Below are positions 60,809 to 64,000 of a stretch of DNA of 64,000 bases, in pieces. The notes beneath the pieces were generated by a model. That model did not search any database and had not been told where the DNA came from. It saw only the letters and a program-made list of their open reading frames with translations. This stretch comes from Candidatus Promineofilum glycogenicum. Lineage in GTDB: Bacteria; Chloroflexota; Anaerolineae; Promineifilales; Promineifilaceae. The DNA lies in contig JADJHJ010000011.1 of NCBI GenBank assembly GCA_016707605.1, positions 1 to 64,000 on the forward strand, in the 5' to 3' direction. Made by a program: the position numbers and the translations under genes. Positions within the stretch are counted from its first letter, which is position 1, and each line of letters opens with the position of its first letter.

Positions 60809-62380
60809 CTGTCCCGTGGCCAAATGCATAATCTCCGCCTCGCTCGACCCGGCGGGCAGGTGGCCGGCGATGGTGCCGTCCCACATGACGATGATGCGGT
60901 CGCTCATGCCGATGACCTCCGGCAGTTCGGAGGAGATCATTAGCACCGCCGCCCCGGCGCGAGCCAGTTCGCGGATGCGCTCATGGATGCTGGCCTTGGC
61001 CTCCACGTCGATGCCGCGCGTCGGCTCGTCAAAGATGAGCACGCTCGCGCCGGTAGCCAGCCACTTGGCCAGCACGACCTTCTGCTGATTGCCGCCGCTC
61101 AGAAACTGCACCTCGCGCTCCATGCTCGGCGCGCGCACGTCCACCCGCTGGGCCAGTTCCAGGGCCAGGTCGCGGTCGCCGCCCGTGCCGTTGCGGAAGG
61201 CGCGGGTCAGCTTGCGCTGCAGCGAGCGCAGGGTCAGCATGATGTTGTCGTTGATGGGCTGCTTCAGCGTCAGCCCCTCGTGCTTGCGGTCTTCGGTCAC
61301 GTAGCCGAAGCGGTTGCGAATGGCCTGGCGCGGCGTGTGGAACAGTTGCGGCCGGCCGTCGATCTCCATCGCCCCGGCGCGGAACGGTTCGACGCCGAAG
61401 ATGGCCTGGGCCAGCGCCGTGCGCCCCGACCCTTGCAGCCCGGCCACGCCGACGATCTCGCCCGCGCGCAACTCCAGGTCGATGTCGCGCAGCGCCTCGT
61501 TGCCCGCGCCGCGCAGCCGCAGGGCCACCTCGCCGATGTCCTCCGGCCGGGCGCGCTCCGGGAAGTAGTCGGACAACACGCGGCCGACCATCATCTCCAC
61601 GACTTTGCCCATGCTCAACTCTTTGGTCAGCGCCGTGCCCACCTTCTGGCCGTCCTTCAGCACCGTTACGCGCTGGGCCAGCTCGAAGACCTCGATCAGC
61701 CGGTGGGAGATGAAGATGACGGCGATGCCGCGCGCTTGCAGGCGGCGAACGAGGGTGGTCAGCACAGCCACCTCCTGCGAGGCCAGAGCGGCCGTCGGCT
61801 CGTCCATGATCAACACCTTGGCGTCGTAGCTGAGCGCCTTAGCGATCTCCACCACCTGCTGTTGGGCCACGGACAGCGTGCCGAGGACGGTCGTGGGGCT
61901 GATCAGGTTCTCCGCCTCCAGCCGCTTCAGCACGGCGCGGGTGTTCTCTTCCAGCTTGCCGTAGTCAATGAGGCCCATCCGGTGCGGTTCGCGCCCTAGG
62001 AAGATGTTCTCCATCACCGTTCGTTCGGGCAGCAGGTTGAACTCCTGGTAGATGATGCTGATGCCGGCGCGTTGGGCCTCCGACGGGTGGTTGAAGACGA
62101 CCGGCGCGCCGTCGAACAGGATCGTGCCGCTGTCGGGGCGATAGGCCCCGGCCAGCACCTTCATCAGCGTGCTCTTGCCCGCGCCGTTCTCGCCGACGAC
62201 GGCGTGGACTTCGCCGGGGTAGAACTCCACCGACACGTTGTCGAGGGCCAGCACGCCGGGGAACTGCTTGCTGATGCCCTGGACGGCCAGCACCGGGGCT
62301 ATGTCGGCCGCCGGCGCTGCCGGTGGCGGCGGGGCCGCGGTCGTCGTGGTTGTCGCTTCGGTTAGAAAGCTCTCTGCCAT
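60779..62380 (-). CDS. Sugar ABC transporter ATPase with two nucleotide-binding domains (RbsA/MglA-like)
   Basis: The product has 533 residues. First domain: Walker A 'VVGENGAGKSTLMKVLAG', signature 'LSVAQQQVVEIAKAL', Walker B 'VLIMDEPTAAL'. Second domain: loop 'GLQGSGRTALAQAIFG' in place of a perfect Walker A, signature 'FLSGGNQQKVVLAKWLA', Walker B 'VLIFDEPTRGIDV'. This asymmetry is normal for the family. It energises the two permeases. The N-terminal extension of 30 residues is Thr/Ala/Pro-rich ('TTTTAAPPPPAAPAAD'). The last residues ('ELRVTSDE') come from the GTGACGA repeat, not from the family. Confidence 0.95.
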   Translation of the reverse strand: MAESFLTEATTTTTAAPPPPAAPAADIAPVLAVQGISKQFPGVLALDNVSVEFYPGEVHAVVGENGAGKSTLMKVLAGAYRPDSGTILFDGAPVVFNHPSEAQRAGISIIYQEFNLLPERTVMENIFLGREPHRMGLIDYGKLEENTRAVLKRLEAENLISPTTVLGTLSVAQQQVVEIAKALSYDAKVLIMDEPTAALASQEVAVLTTLVRRLQARGIAVIFISHRLIEVFELAQRVTVLKDGQKVGTALTKELSMGKVVEMMVGRVLSDYFPERARPEDIGEVALRLRGAGNEALRDIDLELRAGEIVGVAGLQGSGRTALAQAIFGVEPFRAGAMEIDGRPQLFHTPRQAIRNRFGYVTEDRKHEGLTLKQPINDNIMLTLRSLQRKLTRAFRNGTGGDRDLALELAQRVDVRAPSMEREVQFLSGGNQQKVVLAKWLATGASVLIFDEPTRGIDVEAKASIHERIRELARAGAAVLMISSELPEVIGMSDRIIVMWDGTIAGHLPAGSSEAEIMHLATGQSELRVTSDE

Positions 62381-62393
62381 ATAAGCACCTGCT

Positions 62394-62480
62394 AACTACG
62401 AACTACGAACTACGAAAGGTCTGGATCGCCCGACATCGCGCGCCTCTCTTCTCGTAGTTCGTCGTTCGTAGTTCGTCGTT
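62394..62480. repeat. GTAGTTC heptamer palindrome
   Basis: AACTACGAACTACGAACTAC (62394-62416) pairs with GTAGTTCGTCGTTCGTAG (62449-62480) over a loop of about 32 bases between the ATPase and epimerase genes. Confidence 0.92.
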
Positions 62481-62485
62481 CAAAA

Positions 62486-63334
62486 TCACCTAAACAACAT
62501 CTTCAAGAACGTCAATCCTTCTCGCGCCAGCTCATCCTGACTCGCGGCCAGCTCGCGCCAGATGCAGACAGCGCGGGCGATGGACTTGACTTCGGGCGTG
62601 AAGCTCTCGATGACCACCGGGCCGCTGTAGCCCACGTCGGCCAGGGCGGCGGCGACGGCCGGCCAGGCGACTTGCCCGCGCCCCGGCGCGCCGCGGTCGT
62701 TCTCGCAGGCGTGGAAGTGGAAGAGGCGGTCGCCGGCGGCGCGAATGGCCGCGCCGGAGTCGCGCTCCTCCAGGTGCATGTGGAACGTGTCCAGGTGCAG
62801 CCCCAGGTGCGGGCTGCCCACGGCCTCGCACAACGCCAGCCCCTGCTCGACGACGTTGATCAGGTCCGTCTCGAAGCGGTTGAGCGGCTCCAGGGCCAGG
62901 CGCACGCCGCGCTCGCCGGCGTAGGCCGCCAGGGGGCGCAGTTCGGCCGCGGCCAGGTCGCGCTCGCGCTGCCGGGCGGTGGGGTCGGTGGCCGGCGTCT
63001 TGCCCACCGCGCCGTAGGCCGGGCCGCCGACGACGGGCGAACCGAGGCGGGCGGCGGCGTCAATCAGCGTGCGCACGTAGGCGGCCGTGGCGGCGCGTTC
63101 GGCCGGGTCGGCGCTGACCAGGTTGCGCCCCGGCCCATAGGCCCCGCAGACCAGCACGCCCAGCCCCACGCCGGCCGCCCGCCCGGCCAGCGCGTCGAGA
63201 TCGATCAGCGCCGGGTCCTCAAAGGCGACTTCGATCACGTCGAAGCCCAGCCGGGCCACGTGGTCGACTAGCGACAGGTGGGCCGCGGTGCTGAAGGGCG
63301 AGGCCCAGATAAATGTGTTCGCGCCGAACTGCAT
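62486..63334 (-). CDS. D-tagatose/D-psicose 3-epimerase-like sugar isomerase
   Basis: The product has 282 residues from the ATG at 63334. 'MQFGANTFIWASPFSTAAH' is the typical family start. Metal ligands: Glu in 'VRLALEPLNRFET', Asp in 'LGLHLDTFHMHLEE', His in 'FHFHACENDRG', Glu in 'PVVIESFTPEV'. The 'HLDTFHM' and 'ENDRG.PG.G' motifs favour ketose 3-epimerases of the tagatose/psicose type (or 5-keto-gluconate epimerase relatives). It is the first enzyme gene upstream of the transporter, 105 bp from the ATPase. Confidence 0.9.
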   Translation of the reverse strand: MQFGANTFIWASPFSTAAHLSLVDHVARLGFDVIEVAFEDPALIDLDALAGRAAGVGLGVLVCGAYGPGRNLVSADPAERAATAAYVRTLIDAAARLGSPVVGGPAYGAVGKTPATDPTARQRERDLAAAELRPLAAYAGERGVRLALEPLNRFETDLINVVEQGLALCEAVGSPHLGLHLDTFHMHLEERDSGAAIRAAGDRLFHFHACENDRGAPGRGQVAWPAVAAALADVGYSGPVVIESFTPEVKSIARAVCIWRELAASQDELAREGLTFLKMLFR

Positions 63335-63354
63335 ATCTCTCTCGCTTGGGAACG

Positions 63355-63513
63355 ATCCGCAGATTGGGCAGATTAGGCAGATTTCAGAGAAGCGCCCCGC
63401 GGGGGCGGCCCGGCAGAGAAAAAAAAAAAAAAACCCCCCCCGCGCCCCCGCCTGCCGGCGGCAATCCCCCCCCCATACCTCTTGAATCTGCCTAATCTGC
63501 CAAATCTGCGGAT
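63355..63513. repeat. CAGATT-family palindrome with an A15-C8 insert
   Basis: ATCCGCAGATTGGGCAGATT (left, to 63389) pairs with AATCTGCCAAATCTGCGGAT (right, 63479-63513). The 89-base centre contains a run of 15 A followed by 8 C and a later run of 9 C, very unlike the rest of the window. Confidence 0.92.
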
Positions 63514-63527
63514 GATTACTCTTTTGG

Positions 63528-64000
63528 TTACAAACTCTTCTTCTGCCCGCTGCGCGCCGACTCGGCCGCCGCGCCCAGGACTTGCATCTCGGCCAGCCCG
63601 TCGTAGAAGTTGGGCTGGATCGCCTCGCCCGTCTCGATGGCGTGCATGAAGTCAACCACGGCGTGGTGGAACTCGTGCTCATAGCCGATCATGTGCCCCG
63701 GCGGCCACCAGTTGGCGATGTAGTCATGCTGCCCGGCCTCGGTGGCCAGAATGGTACGGAAGCCCTGGGCGTAGGCCGGGTCGTTGCGGCTGAAGACCTG
63801 CAACTCGTTCATCCGCTCCAGGTTAAAGACGATGCTGCCCTCGCTGCCGTAAATCTCGAACGTATTGTAGTTCTTGCGGCCGGGGGCGAAGCGCGACAGT
63901 TCGAACGAGCCAAGCGCGCCGTTGGCGAATTCGGCCACGAAGAAGCTGGCGTCGTCCACCGTGACTTTGCCCGTCCCGGTCGCTTCGCCGCTGCCGGCGC
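63528..64000 (-). CDS. Gfo/Idh/MocA-family oxidoreductase, C-terminal part (starts beyond the window)
   Basis: The visible 156 residues are open to the window edge ('GSGEATGTGKVTVDDASFFVA'). The sequence 'GALGSFELSRFAPGRKNYNTF' and 'IYGSEGSIVFNLERMNEL' belong to the C-terminal beta-sheet domain of Gfo/Idh/MocA enzymes, where the substrate is bound, and 'NFYDGLAEMQVLGAAAESAR' is the usual final helix. It is a second, different member of the family in this cluster. The N-terminal NAD domain is not seen. Confidence 0.88.
   Translation of the reverse strand, partial: AGSGEATGTGKVTVDDASFFVAEFANGALGSFELSRFAPGRKNYNTFEIYGSEGSIVFNLERMNELQVFSRNDPAYAQGFRTILATEAGQHDYIANWWPPGHMIGYEHEFHHAVVDFMHAIETGEAIQPNFYDGLAEMQVLGAAAESARSGQKKSL

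Noticed and set aside
44358..63513. Possible CRISPR array because many repeats occur in this region
   Set aside because: Repeat families differ in sequence and length, lie between genes at irregular distances, and there are no regular spacers or cas genes.
1..64000. tRNA, rRNA, integrase, transposase or phage genes
   Set aside because: None recognised on reading both strands; the short intergenic gaps are filled mainly by palindromes.

Overview
The window is a GC-rich stretch (visibly about 65% G+C) of a bacterial chromosome. It looks like a filamentous or multicellular Chloroflexota of the Anaerolineae/Ardenticatenales/'Promineifilum' type. The reasons are large secreted proteins with Thr/Pro-Ala linkers, C-terminal 'FLP'-type tails, lamin-tail and CotH proteins, many LuxR-type response regulators, and very many intergenic palindromic repeats. 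The taxonomic call is inference; no rRNA or tRNA gene is visible.

Layout. 1-5.7 kb: the end of a secreted repeat protein, a secreted cohesin-like/TP-linker protein with a one-base frameshift, and a minus-strand EAD-TIR protein carrying two formylglycine-generating-enzyme-like (FGE) domains. 5.8-8.9 kb: a REC-HTH-GAF-PP2C fusion regulator, a NarL-type regulator and a GNAT acetyltransferase. 9-12.9 kb: a 1303-aa secreted beta-propeller protein. 13-16.7 kb: ExoD-like membrane protein, tandem GNAT, nitroreductase, a RelE/antitoxin pair and an overlapping GNAT. 16.9-25.7 kb: secreted metzincin-like protease, response regulator, a secreted alpha/beta-hydrolase gene broken by four frameshifts in a lower-GC island, and an HtrA-like lipoprotein protease. 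25.9-35.9 kb: three tandem paralogous secreted CotH-kinase/lamin-tail proteins. 36-44.4 kb: glucosaminidase lipoprotein, M6 metalloprotease, two SDRs, glutaredoxin, a DUF5615/DUF433-type toxin-antitoxin pair, and a VapBC remnant.

44.5-64 kb is one long minus-strand carbohydrate catabolic cluster. It encodes a ribose/inositol-type ABC importer (binding lipoprotein, two permeases, one double ATPase), three TIM-barrel epimerases, two Gfo/Idh/MocA dehydrogenases, an FGGY kinase, a zinc alcohol dehydrogenase, a phosphotriesterase-family hydrolase, a cupin phosphoglucose isomerase, a 2-hydroxyacid dehydrogenase, a KDPG-type aldolase, a shikimate-dehydrogenase-like oxidoreductase and a fucose-isomerase-like protein. 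The gene set suggests uptake and oxidation of a polyol, cyclitol or sugar acid ending in aldol cleavage. The substrate cannot be read from the sequence.

The most unusual property of the window is its repeats. More than twenty near-perfect palindromes from at least ten unrelated sequence families sit between genes, usually within 0-20 bp of a stop codon. Many are built from tandem 7-9-mer words (for example AACTGAC, GTGACGA, GGGATTA, GTAGTTC, GGTTCCA) arranged as inverted arms. Some are nested in one another, three lie in frame inside protein-coding genes, and several supply the last codons or the stop codon of a neighbouring gene. Eight apparent one-base frameshifts are also present, several of them at short G/C runs; sequencing or assembly error must be excluded before calling these genes dead.
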